A DNA stretch of 64,000 nucleotides from Paracoccus everestensis (GCF_021491915.1 NZ_CP090836.1:1846501-1910500); one strand, 5' to 3'. Positions 1-9,237 are shown, counted from the first letter of the stretch. Notes: a model not told the origin generated them from the sequence alone. Numbers and translations: made by a program.

Positions 1-2
1 AA

Positions 3-128
3 GTGCCGCAGCGCAAGCTGGTGCGCACCGACCCGAAAGAGGAAAAGGAGCGCGCCGCCCTTCAGCAGATTTTCGACAGCGTGAAGCGTATGCCTCCCGG
101 CACGGGTCTCGGCGGAGGCGCGGAGTGA
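3..128 (+). CDS. C-terminal end of an unidentified protein (5' truncated by window edge)
   Basis: An open frame enters the window from the left and ends at TGA 126-128. It encodes about 41 residues rich in Lys, Glu and Arg, ending in a glycine-rich tail (GTGLGGGAE). The charged helical composition and good codon use suggest a real C-terminus, but nothing identifies the family. It lies just upstream of the recombinase module in the same direction and may belong to the same element. A frame with a possible start overlapping the stop (TGATG) continues to 385, but its composition does not look protein-like. Confidence 0.45.
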   Translation: MPQRKLVRTDPKEEKERAALQQIFDSVKRMPPGTGLGGGAE

Positions 129-381
129 TGGAGAACCGCACTCACCGTCCGGCGGTCGACCTTAGCTCGCCCAGTCCCGAAGGCGCCTCGCGCCCTTCCG
201 ACTCCCTTTGCCATGCCATCGGCTCTGCCGCGTTGATTCCGCAGTTGCAGGCAAAGATGGCTGGCTTTCCGTCCACCTTCACACTGCGCATGCTGGGAGT
301 GATCCGCTTCGATCCTGCAGCCATCGCTGCCGTGCTTTTCGGCCTGGGAAGCGTGTGCCAGCGTTGTTGGAGCCTCCTGAC

Positions 382-564
382 ATGACCCGCGGCTCCAACC
401 CCCTGCCGGCTGGGAAGATGACGGCGCCTGAGCGCCGGCGCGAGCTCTGCGCGCTCCTCGGGCTCGGCCTCATTCGGCTCCGGATGCGCAACAGCGACTT
501 TACGGAGACGGTTCGCAACGGAGTGGATCTGGCGACTACACATCCGGCTCGAGCAGAGCGGTAG
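382..564 (+). CDS. Small hypothetical protein preceding the DUF2924/recombinase genes
   Basis: This 60-residue frame begins at ATG 382. A helical stretch (residues about 13-36, PERRRELCALLGLGLIRLR) resembles, from memory, the short proteins found directly upstream of DUF2924 genes in alphaproteobacterial elements. The tail looks degenerate compared with those relatives, so it may be decayed. No function is known. The 3' end is 19 bases before the next gene, consistent with an operon. Confidence 0.4.
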   Translation: MTRGSNPLPAGKMTAPERRRELCALLGLGLIRLRMRNSDFTETVRNGVDLATTHPARAER

Positions 565-582
565 TGCGGACGAGCGAAAGCA

Positions 583-1047
583 ATGAAGAAGCAAATGACG
601 AACGTTGATCCCATTCCCGCACGTCTGGCCGCCCTGAAAGGGGCGCCGGCGACCGAGCTGAAGAAGCAATGGCGCGAGCTCTTTGACAGCGCGCCGCCGC
701 CCTTCAACCGCCGCTACCTCGAGAGCCGCCTCGCCTACCGCATCCAGGAACTGGCCTATGGCGGCTTAAAGCCGGAGACCATCCGCCGTCTCGAGCGGCT
801 GGGCGAGGAGCTGGACGGCGGTGATCGCACCAAGAGCCGCGTCCGCGCCGATCTGATGCCGATCACCGGAACGCGCCTCATCCGTGAGTATCAGGGCGTC
901 GAGCATGTGGTGGCCGTCACTGTGGACGGCTTCGAATGGCAGGGGCGGCCCTACAAGTCGATCTCCGCCATTGCCCGCGCAATCACCGGTACCCGCTGGA
1001 ACGGCTGGGTGTTCTTCGGCCTCAAGAACCACCGGAGCCGGGCATGA
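583..1047 (+). CDS. DUF2924 domain-containing protein
   Basis: A 154-residue basic protein. The N-terminal half has the family pattern of Leu-rich helices with KKQWRELF and FNRRYLESRLAYRIQELAYGG-like residues (about 28-60). The C-terminal half has the small beta domain with HVVAVTVDGFEWQGRPYKSI (about 106-125) and SAIARAITGTRWNGWVFFGL, which resembles DNA-binding modules. DUF2924 proteins are typically encoded just before large serine recombinases in prophages and integrative elements, as here. The stop overlaps the recombinase start as ATGA at 1044-1047, implying translational coupling. Its role is unknown; an accessory DNA-binding role in recombination is an inference from position. Confidence 0.85.
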   Translation: MKKQMTNVDPIPARLAALKGAPATELKKQWRELFDSAPPPFNRRYLESRLAYRIQELAYGGLKPETIRRLERLGEELDGGDRTKSRVRADLMPITGTRLIREYQGVEHVVAVTVDGFEWQGRPYKSISAIARAITGTRWNGWVFFGLKNHRSRA

Positions 1048-2396
1048 CGCGCGCACTGGAGAAGACGAACACAAAGCCGATTGTTCGCAAGCTCCGCTGC
1101 GCGGTCTATACCCGCAAATCCTCCGAAGAGGGGCTGGAGCAGGAGTTCAACTCGCTGCACGCCCAGCGCGAGGCCTGCGAGGCTTATATCGCCTCCCAGC
1201 GCTCTGAGGGCTGGGTGCTGGTGCGCGATGAATACGACGACGGGGGGATCTCCGGGGGCACGTTGGAGCGCCCTGCCCTGCAGCGGTTGTTGACCGACAT
1301 CGAGGACGGGCTGGTCGATGTGGTGGTGGTCTACAAGATCGACCGGCTGTCGCGCTCGCTGATGGACTTTTCGAAGCTGGTGGAAGTGTTTGACAGAAAT
1401 GGCGTGACCTTCGTGTCGGTCACCCAGTCCTTCAACACCACCACCTCCATGGGCCGGCTGACGCTGAACATCCTGCTGTCCTTTGCGCAGTTCGAGCGCG
1501 AGGTTACCGCCGAGCGCATCCGCGACAAGGTGCGAGCCTCCCGCATGAAGGGCATGTGGATGGGTGGTCCCACGCCCTTTGGCTATGCGGTCAAGAACCG
1601 CAAGCTGATCCTCGACGAGGAGGACGCCCAGCACCTGCGCTGGATCTTCGCGCGCTTCCTGGAGCTCGGCTCCTGCACGGAACTGGCCCGCGAGGTGGCA
1701 AAGCAGGGCATCCGCACCAAGCGCGGCAACCGAATCGACAAGAAAGCGCTCTACCGGATGCTCAACAACCGCGTCTATATCGGCGAAGCGGTGCACAAGG
1801 GCGAAAGCTACCCCGGCGAGCACGACGCCATCATCGATCGCGGCACCTGGGACAACGTCCATGCCATCCTGACGGACAGTCCGCGCTCCCGCGCCGCCCG
1901 CACCCGGGCGCAAACGCCGGCGCTGCTGAAGGGCCTGATCTATGGCCCCGATGGCGCGGCCTTCTCGCCCAGCCACACCCGCAAGGGCGGCAAGCTCTAC
2001 CGCTACTACGTGAGCCAGGCCGTGCTCAAGCATGGTGCTGGGTCCTGCCCCGTGGGCCGTGTCTCTGCGGGCGAGATCGAAGCAACCGTCATCGACCAAC
2101 TGCGCGCGGTGTTCCGGCAGCCGGAGATCATCGCCGGCACGTGGAAGGCGGCACAAGCGCAGGAGAGCGATGGCAACAGCGGAATTGCGATCAGCGAGGC
2201 CGATGTCCGCGACGCCCTGCATCAACTCGATCCGCTCTGGGGCGAGCTCTTCCCGGCCGAGCAGGCGCGTATTGCGGCGCTGCTGATCGAACGGGTCGAT
2301 GTGGGCCCGGGCGGGCTATCCGTGCGGCTGCGCATCGATGGGCTGAGCGGTCTTGCTCACGAGATGCGGGCCCAGGACGTGGAGCGCGCGGCATGA
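1044..2396 (+). CDS. Large serine recombinase (resolvase/integrase family)
   Basis: This 450-residue protein has an N-terminal resolvase catalytic domain (about residues 15-160). It includes the catalytic serine in VYTRKSSEEG and the typical YKIDRLSRSLMDF, FVSVTQSFNTTTSMGRL and NILLSFAQFEREVTAERI motifs. A recombinase domain follows (MWMGGPTPFGY, LAREV, TKRGNRIDKKALYRMLNNRVYIG). A region like the zinc-ribbon domain (about 290-350) comes next; a single Cys (GSCPVGR) is visible there, so the zinc site may be lost. Large serine recombinases integrate and excise phages and mobile islands at a specific attachment site. The ATG at 1044 overlaps the upstream stop; an upstream in-frame extension to 936 lies inside DUF2924 and is unlikely. 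It ends in an ATGA overlap with the next gene. Confidence 0.93.
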   Translation: MTRALEKTNTKPIVRKLRCAVYTRKSSEEGLEQEFNSLHAQREACEAYIASQRSEGWVLVRDEYDDGGISGGTLERPALQRLLTDIEDGLVDVVVVYKIDRLSRSLMDFSKLVEVFDRNGVTFVSVTQSFNTTTSMGRLTLNILLSFAQFEREVTAERIRDKVRASRMKGMWMGGPTPFGYAVKNRKLILDEEDAQHLRWIFARFLELGSCTELAREVAKQGIRTKRGNRIDKKALYRMLNNRVYIGEAVHKGESYPGEHDAIIDRGTWDNVHAILTDSPRSRAARTRAQTPALLKGLIYGPDGAAFSPSHTRKGGKLYRYYVSQAVLKHGAGSCPVGRVSAGEIEATVIDQLRAVFRQPEIIAGTWKAAQAQESDGNSGIAISEADVRDALHQLDPLWGELFPAEQARIAALLIERVDVGPGGLSVRLRIDGLSGLAHEMRAQDVERAA

Positions 2397-2788
2397 ACCT
2401 CGCTGCTCCTGTTCCCGAGACCATGACCTTGCATGTGCCGTTCCGCGTGGTGAAGCGTGGCGGACGCAAGGAGATCCAGTTGCCGAAGAACGCGCCCCAG
2501 ACCCGCAGGAGCGACAGCACCCTCGTCAAGGCGCTGGGCCGAGCCTTCCGCTGGAAGCGCATGCTAGGGTCCGGCGAGTTCGCAACCATCAGCGAACTGG
2601 CCGAGCACGAAGCCATCGCTCACTCGTACATGACCCGGGTTCTGCGCCTGACGCTGCTCGCGCCGGACATCATCGAGGACATTCTCGATGGCAAGCATGG
2701 TCCCGACCTGACGCTGCCCCGCCTGCTGGAGCCGTTTCCGCCGGAGTGGAACCGTCAGCGGGCGTACTGGACTGCAGCGCTGCAATAG
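2393..2788 (+). CDS. Small protein of the recombinase operon, probable HTH/DNA-binding
   Basis: A 131-residue protein whose start overlaps the recombinase stop (ATGA, 2393-2396). The N-terminal part has HVPFRVVKRGGRKEI and a basic stretch. The middle (about residues 50-90, FRWKRMLGSGEFATISELA then HEAIAHSYMTRVLRLTLLAP) has the layout of a helix-turn-helix, and the C-terminus reads LLEPFPPEWNRQRAYW. Similar small proteins commonly follow large serine recombinases in alphaproteobacteria. A recombination directionality or regulatory role is only an inference from the conserved position. Confidence 0.75.
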   Translation: MNLAAPVPETMTLHVPFRVVKRGGRKEIQLPKNAPQTRRSDSTLVKALGRAFRWKRMLGSGEFATISELAEHEAIAHSYMTRVLRLTLLAPDIIEDILDGKHGPDLTLPRLLEPFPPEWNRQRAYWTAALQ

Positions 2789-2941
2789 CAGCCGCCCGCT
2801 GTCCCCGACCCACACCGCCTGACTGAAGACATCTTCCGCTCAGGCGTCCCCCGATCTTCGAGGACGAACGGCATCGCCCTTCCGGCGAGCAATGCCTGTC
2901 GGCCTCGTGGATGCTCACCTAAACAAACCTCAAGAAGGACC

Positions 2942-3259
2942 ATGACGATGAAAAAGCACGAAGGCCACACTTGGTGGGACCGCGAGTTCATGCAGCAGTT
3001 GGCGAAAGATTTCGAACCGCAATTTTGTGTCGGCTTCATGGTGCTCGCATCATACGTCGATGATCGCGGTGAACTGGGCTACCAGAACGCCGTCGATGCC
3101 CTGGTCGCAGCAGATAGAGACTTGGACGAACCCAAGGCCAGAGAGATGATAACGCAATTCACCGCAAAGGGGATGGTGACTGAACAAGGTCAGTCGCTCG
3201 TGTTCCCAGGGTTCGGAACGGACTTCATCCCGAACCAGAAAACACGGGCGGAAGACTGA
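2942..3259 (+). CDS. Hypothetical protein, 105 aa
   Basis: Starts at ATG 2942, 4 bases after an AAGAAGG-like ribosome site; a second ATG at 2948 is the alternative. It encodes an acidic soluble protein with HTWWDREFMQQLAKDF near the N-terminus and a C-terminal half (MITQFTAKGMVTEQGQ, LVFPGFG) resembling a small winged-helix or phage accessory protein. No family was recognised. It follows the recombinase operon after about 150 bases without genes and is probably cargo of the same element. Confidence 0.55.
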   Translation: MTMKKHEGHTWWDREFMQQLAKDFEPQFCVGFMVLASYVDDRGELGYQNAVDALVAADRDLDEPKAREMITQFTAKGMVTEQGQSLVFPGFGTDFIPNQKTRAED

Positions 3260-3685
3260 CGAACTCGCTGACAGCGCAGCGCTGGCCGACTAGATAATGG
3301 CAAGATGCCCATGCGTAGAGAGGCTCCCCTGCAGAGGCATGCCCAACCTATCGTAGGGCGCGTGCCCGCTCCATTCCGGTGGGGAGGTCATGTTTCTTAC
3401 TTGGAGGCAACGTAGCCCGACAATCAGCGGCGCCGAGCCGCCTGTAGTTCACCTGCGGACCCACCCTTGAGCTTGGTGAAGCCGCGCCCCTTGGCGCGGC
3501 TTCAGCCACTTATCCGATCCTGCTTGGAAGAATTACTGCGCCAGGTGCCCAGCGCCAGGTGCCGAGCAACACATGAGCCGCTGAAGCAGCAGATTAACCG
3601 TATCTCAACCAGTACATCGGCAACCTTTGCAGTGACACTTGCAGAAATCACCTCCTCCCAATCCCGCCGCATTTGCGAAGGACGA

Positions 3686-4000
3686 ATGCTCTATCTGGTA
3701 TGGCCTTGTGACGATCTCTGGAACCTGCTGCCGGCTCACCCGCCGGTCAACCGCGACAGCAAGCGAGACCGCCTTCCGTCGGCAGAAACTCTGGAAAGAA
3801 GCCAGGAGCGGATCCTTGATTGGTGGCAGCGAGCCTGGTTGCGGCAGCCAAGCACCGCGACGCGCTTTCACGCCGAAGCGCAGGCATCTTTGCCACTGAT
3901 GGCCGGAACAGCCGATGAGCCTTCGGCGGTGTTTGCAGGACTCCAGGCGAGACGCTTCACGCTGCGTGCGGATCAGCAGGTGATGGAGTGGTCCCCTTGA
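3686..4000 (+). pseudogene. C-terminal remnant of an HNH-type endonuclease
   Basis: From about ATG 3686 the frame reads LYLVWPCDDLWNLLPAHPPV, then NRDSKRDRLPSAETLERSQE and a C-terminal DQQVMEW. From memory this matches the end of HNH endonuclease-like proteins in which the second half of the metal motif (N-L-LP, VN-K-D-LP) precedes a helical tail. The frame is open back to 3467, but the residues before about 3660 do not look like the family and no first HNH histidine is visible. It is therefore best read as the 3' piece of a truncated nuclease gene in the island. Confidence 0.45.
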
Positions 4001-4616
4001 TCGGACATGTCACTGCACAGTGCCGAGGATTAGACCTGAGGCTTGCCAGTGCGTCGCGTTCGGCCCTAAGCTGCCGGTCGGCTGTCGCGGATGCTGCTCA
4101 GCCGCGTTCCCGGAAGCTGCCTTTCGGACGCGACGCAGCGAGATCGCTGCCGGCCTGATATCAATGCGGGACATTGAGGCTGCCCTTTGCAAACGCAGCG
4201 CCTACCAGCATGGTTGTCGCGTGATCTGCCCGTACAGGCGAAGAGCGGTCTGATGGCAGCGCGCATGGTAACCGCGGCGACATCGGGAAAGAAGTAGCTC
4301 ATACAAAAAGCAGCGAACGGAGCTGCGGCTTCTCTGCCGAAGATCTGCGCCGCCTCAGGGCGTCATTATAGGACTTCCAGTTCATCGTGCGGTAGCGGAC
4401 AGCTTCGGGCTTGCTTATGCTGAGACGCTTACGCTACCAGCCCGGCCGCGAGAATTGCGCGGCAGGATGAGTTCTACACCAATGCAGTTCCGAGACAGCG
4501 AAAGCCTCGGTGACTTTTGGCGGCAGATAATGCACTTGAAATGCAAGCGAGTTCATTCTCTCACCAACACCGACTTAATTCCGACAGACACGGAATATCC
4601 GTTAGACAAGGCGATT
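4001..4616. other. Gap with no convincing gene
   Basis: About 600 bases separate the HNH remnant from the STAND gene. Several short frames exist on both strands, but none has protein-like composition or a recognisable motif. The last 160 bases are in frame with the STAND gene from a TTG at 4455 or an ATG at 4467, but the implied residues have no similarity to family N-termini. This part probably contains the promoter and leader. Confidence 0.4.
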
Positions 4617-7600
4617 ATGACTGATGAAGTTCGAGCCAATGGCGCCGTTGTGATAGATAAGGTGCGAGCATCGAAGGCTGGGCACGCTTATCACGAGGCT
4701 TGGGCTGCACGCACGGCGCTGGAACTTCTGCTCCCTGTAACCAATCTCACTGCAATCACGCTCGAAGGTTTCGACGAGTTGGACGAGCAGGAGCTTGGGA
4801 TCGGTGCCGTCGAAATCGCTGACCTTGTCCGGTATCACGGGGGCACCGACGTTGCCCAGTCGCAGCGAGTTGACATAGTCCAGTTCAAATACTCGATTGC
4901 CAGCGCTGAAAAAGCGGTTCGCGCGGCGGATCTTGCCTCCACGCTCGTCAAATTCGCGATCACCGATGCAGAGCTTCGTGCTGCCCATGGCGACGATCAT
5001 GTCGAAAATGTCGTCCGCTATGAATTTGCCACGAACCGGCCGATCCATGAGAACCTGGCCCCGGCGATCAACGCATTGATCGCCGGGGCCGATGTCGACG
5101 GCGACGTGCGTCGCCAAGCAGGGCAGTTGACAAGAGCCCTTAATGAATATCCTCACGAGACCTCTGGATTGCTGCGGCGATTGGAGCTTGTCGGCAGCAA
5201 AGGGAGTCTGGTTGACGCGGAGCGACACGTTTCCGCAACGCTCGCCGCATGGAGCGAACCTGGCGATCCCGACGCGGAAAAGCGCCTGTTAAAATTGCGG
5301 AACCTCATCAGAATCAAGGCCGGTCCTGGTAGCGAAGCCGACAAGCGGATTGATCGCGTGGCCGTCTTGGCAGAGCTGGAGGTCGACCACGAAAATCGCC
5401 TCTATCCAACGCCTGACGCATTCCCAGAGGTACGGGATGTCGTTCAGAGAGACGTGCTTTCCGAAATAGTCGCGCGGGCGCGGGAAGCTGGCGGCCCTCT
5501 CATCGTTCACGGCGCCGGCGGTATGGGCAAGACCGTGCTGATGCAGGGGATCGCTGATAAGATGCGCTCCGACGGACCCGTAGTTTTGTTTGATGGGTTC
5601 GGCGCGGGCCGGTGGCGCGATCCGGCCGATGGCCGGCACCTTCCTGATCGGACACTGGTGCATCTTGCCAACCTGCTCGCCGGCGAAGGGTTGTGCGATG
5701 TCCTCCTTCCCGTAGCGGATGTCACAAGCCTTCTAAAGGCCTTTCGCCGCCGCCTGGCCCAGTCAGTGGCCACTGCCCGGAACACACATCCCTACGCGCA
5801 CCTGTCATTGGTTCTGGATGCAATCGACCATGCCGGACTGGCCGCCGATGAGACTGCGACCTCATCCTTCGCGCATTTGCTTTTGCGCAGCATTAGCGTC
5901 GAACCGATAGATGGCGTTCGGTTGATCGCCTCCTGCCGAACAGAGAGGCTGATGATCGCTATCGGTGACAACGTTCTTCGCAAATTCCTAGTACCATTGT
6001 TCTCGGATGCCGAAGCGCGGACGCTGATCACACGGCGTGTGCCGGATGCTTCCGCCGATGAAATTGCCGCGTTGCTTACAAGGTCTGGCCGCAATCCCCG
6101 TTGTCTCGACAGTTTGCTGTCGACCGGGCGGCCATTTGATCCGTTGCAGTTCCCGGATGCGCCCGACGAGCCGCAAGATATTCTGGATGCTCTGCTTCGA
6201 AAGCGCCTTGAAGATACGCGTAATACCGCGCGTGCACGCGGGGCCAAGGACGCAGATATCGACTTGTTGCTCGCCGGCATCGCCTTGCTTGCGCCCCCAG
6301 TCCCGATCGAAGAGCTTGCTGCAGCTCACGGTCTTATGGGGGAGGAGGTCGAGAGCTTTGCTGCGGACTTGGCGCCGCTGCTTGAGAGAACGCCGCATGG
6401 TTTGATGTTTCGCGACGAGCCGACTGAAACCCTCATCAGATCGACCTACGGCACCGATCAAGCTAGCCGAGATCGGATCATTTCTGCCCTGCAGGGAAGG
6501 CAGCTCACTTCGAGCTACGCTGCCAGGGCATTACCCGCGTTGTTGACCTCTCTTCGCGATGCAGATCAGCTTATCCACCTTGCCTATGATCTTCGCGTTC
6601 CTGCCGGAGCCTCGCTAGTTAGCACTAGGGACATCCGCCTTGCCCGGATTACGGCCGCGATCGCCCTTTCAGGCGAGCTTGGCAGGCATGACGATCTGCT
6701 GAAGCTCTTGTTGGAGGCCTCGCTCGTTGCCGCCGGCCATGAGCGATCCGATCGTTTTCTCTACGAGCATCCTGATCTTGCCGCCGTCTCTGCTGATCCC
6801 GAGGCGCTGAGACGGCTCGCCTTCACCAATGTCGGGTGGCCGGGTGGAAAACACTCTGCGCTAGCGTTGGCGAACGCCTTCGCCGGTGATCGTGATGAGG
6901 CTCGGCGGCACGCGCGAAGGGCCATCGATTGGTACAATTGGGCAGCTCAAACGAGGCGAAGCACCTGGTCCAACACGGCTAACGTGTCACGGAGTTGGGA
7001 CGATGTCGGCTTCGCCTACGTTGAAATGTTAGCCGGAAATGACCTCCGTGTAGCCCGGTTCATTGATCGCAAGGGCGAAGCCCAAGCCTTCGTAAAATTC
7101 AGCGAGCTGTTTGATCTGCTTGAGCGGCACCAGACAACAGCCCAGGCCCCCTCGGCACACGTCATTTTGAGATTGCCTAGATGCCGGCTTGCGTCGCGAG
7201 CACTGTTTGCGGCGGCGCTCCAATTTAACGAACATGACCATACCCAGGACAAGCGCGTGCTCAATGCGATGGCCGCCGCGCCGCCGCTCACCGACCAGAG
7301 CGCGAGTTTGGCTATGGCGAGTGTGCTCGCCAGTGCAAGAGCAGCCGATCTTGGAATGATCGCGGAGGGCATCGCACTGATTGAAGGCGCAGGGCTGAAG
7401 GCCAAAACGATCTACGACTATTCAAGCTGTCACCCAATCGATCGCACGGTACATGTGAGCTTGGCCGCTGCTGGTGTGAAAGCCGCGTTGCGCGGAAAAC
7501 CGCCCACCCTGATCGACATCGCCCCGTCTGAGCTTATCAACCTCGTCGCAAAAAGTGCCCGCAATCGCGGCCCGGCGGTATTTTCACGAGCCCTTTCGCA

Positions 7601-7859
7601 GAAGCTGACCGAACCGAAATATGACGGTGGTAGGCCACGGCGGAAGCGCCGCAGCTCTGTCGATGACAAAGTCCGCGTGGAATATTCTCGTGCTCTGAGC
7701 GGCCGGATCAATCCGCTTCTTCGCTACGCGCAGGACATCGCAAGCATTGTGCGCCCGCCTGCTGGACAGACGCGAGCCGAAATGCTGAATGCGGCCTTTG
7801 ATCGCGTGGTAAGCGATGTCGAGCAGGCCTCGAGCTACCCCTATCGCGACGGGGAGTAA
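4617..7859 (+). CDS. STAND-family NTPase with nuclease-like N-terminus (Avs-like defence protein), 5' part, cut by an IS256 element
   Basis: The start ATG 4617 is preceded by AAGG at 9-12 bases. Residues 1-95 have the pattern DKVRASKAGHAYHEAW then VDIVQFKYS (residues 85-93, D86, Q89, K91), which looks like the DUF4297/Cap4-type PD-(D/E)xK dsDNA nuclease domain. A P-loop NTPase follows: Walker A GAGGMGKT at residues 299-306 and a Walker-B-like LVLDAIDHAG at about 397-406. After it comes a long helical region like the repeat sensors of STAND proteins. Avs proteins sense a phage protein, oligomerise and activate their nuclease. The sixth-last base onward belongs to the insertion element: codons after DG (7851-7853) are IS sequence ending in TAA 7857-7859. 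The truncated product would keep nuclease and NTPase but lose about half of the sensor. Confidence 0.75.
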   Translation: MTDEVRANGAVVIDKVRASKAGHAYHEAWAARTALELLLPVTNLTAITLEGFDELDEQELGIGAVEIADLVRYHGGTDVAQSQRVDIVQFKYSIASAEKAVRAADLASTLVKFAITDAELRAAHGDDHVENVVRYEFATNRPIHENLAPAINALIAGADVDGDVRRQAGQLTRALNEYPHETSGLLRRLELVGSKGSLVDAERHVSATLAAWSEPGDPDAEKRLLKLRNLIRIKAGPGSEADKRIDRVAVLAELEVDHENRLYPTPDAFPEVRDVVQRDVLSEIVARAREAGGPLIVHGAGGMGKTVLMQGIADKMRSDGPVVLFDGFGAGRWRDPADGRHLPDRTLVHLANLLAGEGLCDVLLPVADVTSLLKAFRRRLAQSVATARNTHPYAHLSLVLDAIDHAGLAADETATSSFAHLLLRSISVEPIDGVRLIASCRTERLMIAIGDNVLRKFLVPLFSDAEARTLITRRVPDASADEIAALLTRSGRNPRCLDSLLSTGRPFDPLQFPDAPDEPQDILDALLRKRLEDTRNTARARGAKDADIDLLLAGIALLAPPVPIEELAAAHGLMGEEVESFAADLAPLLERTPHGLMFRDEPTETLIRSTYGTDQASRDRIISALQGRQLTSSYAARALPALLTSLRDADQLIHLAYDLRVPAGASLVSTRDIRLARITAAIALSGELGRHDDLLKLLLEASLVAAGHERSDRFLYEHPDLAAVSADPEALRRLAFTNVGWPGGKHSALALANAFAGDRDEARRHARRAIDWYNWAAQTRRSTWSNTANVSRSWDDVGFAYVEMLAGNDLRVARFIDRKGEAQAFVKFSELFDLLERHQTTAQAPSAHVILRLPRCRLASRALFAAALQFNEHDHTQDKRVLNAMAAAPPLTDQSASLAMASVLASARAADLGMIAEGIALIEGAGLKAKTIYDYSSCHPIDRTVHVSLAAAGVKAALRGKPPTLIDIAPSELINLVAKSARNRGPAVFSRALSQKLTEPKYDGGRPRRKRRSSVDDKVRVEYSRALSGRINPLLRYAQDIASIVRPPAGQTRAEMLNAAFDRVVSDVEQASSYPYRDGE

Positions 7860-9229
7860 CGAGCGAAAGTTGGTGATGCCCTGAGGGGCGGCATATCATG
7901 GCGGTGTTCACGCGCCGTCAGTTCTCAGCCGAGAAAGGGATATGCCACATGCCAGAGAATACCATCACCCAACTCCCCGATCCACCGGGATTTAGCGCCG
8001 ATGCATTCACCGACGTTCTCCGCAATGGCGCGCGCAAGCTGATCGAACAGGCGATCCACGCCGAGCTGGCCACGCTCATGGCCGCGTTTTCCAAGGAGAA
8101 GCTTGAGGATGGGCGTGCGCGCCTGGTGCGCCATGGACACTTACCCGAACGCGAAGTGATGACCGGGATTGGTCCGGTGCCGGTGAAAGTGCCACGGGTG
8201 CGAGATCGAAAGCCCGGTGAGGACAAGATCACCTTCACGCCCAGCATCCTGCCGCGATACCTGCGCAAGGCGAAATCCGTGGAGGAGCTGCTGCCCTGGC
8301 TTTACCTCAAGGGGGTCAGCACAGGGGACTTCAGCGAAGCCTTGGCAGCGCTTCTTGGTCCGAACGCACATGGGCTTTCCGCCAAGACGGTCACGCGGCT
8401 GAAGGCGGATTGGTGGAACGACTATGAGGCCTGGCAAAAGCGCGACCTGAGCCATCGGCGCTTTCTCTACATCTGGGCTGACGGGGTGTATTTCAAACCG
8501 CGCATGGCCGAGGAAAGGCAATGCGTTCTGGTGATCGTCGGGGCTGATGAATATGGCCACAAGGAGCTTCTGGCGATGATCGACGGCTTCCGCGAAAGCG
8601 CTGAAAGCTGGCGTGAGCTCTTGCTCGATCTCCGACGCCGGGGCCTGAAGCAGGATCCCAAGCTGGCCATCGGCGACGGCGCGCTCGGGTTCTGGACCGC
8701 CCTGCGCGAGGTCTTCGCCACCACGCGCGAGCAGCGGTGTTGGGTTCATAAGACAATGAATGTGCTCAACGCGCTGCCGAAATCGCTGCAGGACAAGGCC
8801 AAGGGTCATCTCCATGACATCTGGCAGGCGGAAACCAAGGCCGAGGCCAACGCTGCTTTCGATTTCTTCGTCGAAACCTACGGGGTCAAATACGACAAGG
8901 CCGTCGCCAAGCTGGTCAAGGATCGCGAGGCGTTGCTGACCTTTTACGACTACCCGGCCGAACACTGGAAACACATCCGGACATCGAACCCAATTGAAAG
9001 CACCTTCGCGACCGTTCGCCACCGCACAAAGCGCACCAAAGGTTGCCTCAGTCGCAGAACCGGACTGGCCATGGCCTTCAAGCTGATGATGTCAGCGCAG
9101 AAGAAGTGGCGAAAGCTCGACGGCCAGAACCGCCTGCCGGAGATCATCCAGGGGGTTGAGTTCCGCGACGGCCTCCGCCAACTTCAAGCCGCCGCCTGAT
9201 CAAGCGTCACCAACTTTTGCCCATATTTC
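7854..9229 (+). mobile_element. IS256-family insertion sequence, complete, inside the STAND gene
   Basis: The 1,376-bp element is bounded by imperfect inverted repeats (left end GAGTAACGAGCG followed by AAAGTTGGTGA; right end reverse complement GAAATATGGGCA followed by AAAGTTGGTGA). It is flanked by the 8-bp direct repeat GCGACGGG at 7846-7853 and 9230-9237, the target duplication expected for IS256 members. It carries one intact transposase gene in the same orientation as the interrupted gene. The perfect duplication and uninterrupted host reading frame suggest a recent insertion. Confidence 0.9.
7949..9199 (+). CDS. IS256-family transposase (mutator type)
   Basis: This 416-residue protein starts at ATG 7949 (MPENTITQLP); the frame is open to 7898, but the extra residues fall in the terminal region. 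Mutator-type DDE signatures are visible: the first Asp in FLYIWADGVYFK, the second in LAIGDGALGFW with a following CWVHKTMNVL, and the Glu in TSNPIESTFATVRHRT. Length is normal for the family and there are no frameshifts, so the element is probably still active. Confidence 0.95.
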   Translation: MPENTITQLPDPPGFSADAFTDVLRNGARKLIEQAIHAELATLMAAFSKEKLEDGRARLVRHGHLPEREVMTGIGPVPVKVPRVRDRKPGEDKITFTPSILPRYLRKAKSVEELLPWLYLKGVSTGDFSEALAALLGPNAHGLSAKTVTRLKADWWNDYEAWQKRDLSHRRFLYIWADGVYFKPRMAEERQCVLVIVGADEYGHKELLAMIDGFRESAESWRELLLDLRRRGLKQDPKLAIGDGALGFWTALREVFATTREQRCWVHKTMNVLNALPKSLQDKAKGHLHDIWQAETKAEANAAFDFFVETYGVKYDKAVAKLVKDREALLTFYDYPAEHWKHIRTSNPIESTFATVRHRTKRTKGCLSRRTGLAMAFKLMMSAQKKWRKLDGQNRLPEIIQGVEFRDGLRQLQAAA

Positions 9230-9237
9230 GCGACGGG

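Noticed and set aside
951..2225. Long minus-strand open frame of 424 codons opposite the serine recombinase
   Set aside because: It is antisense to a clear recombinase, rich in Arg/Gly/Ala/His as expected for a GC-rich shadow frame, and shows no family motif.
4455..4616. Upstream extension of the STAND gene from TTG 4455 or ATG 4467
   Set aside because: The extra 50 residues do not look like family N-termini, and ATG 4617 has a ribosome site and begins just before the conserved KVRASKAGH block.
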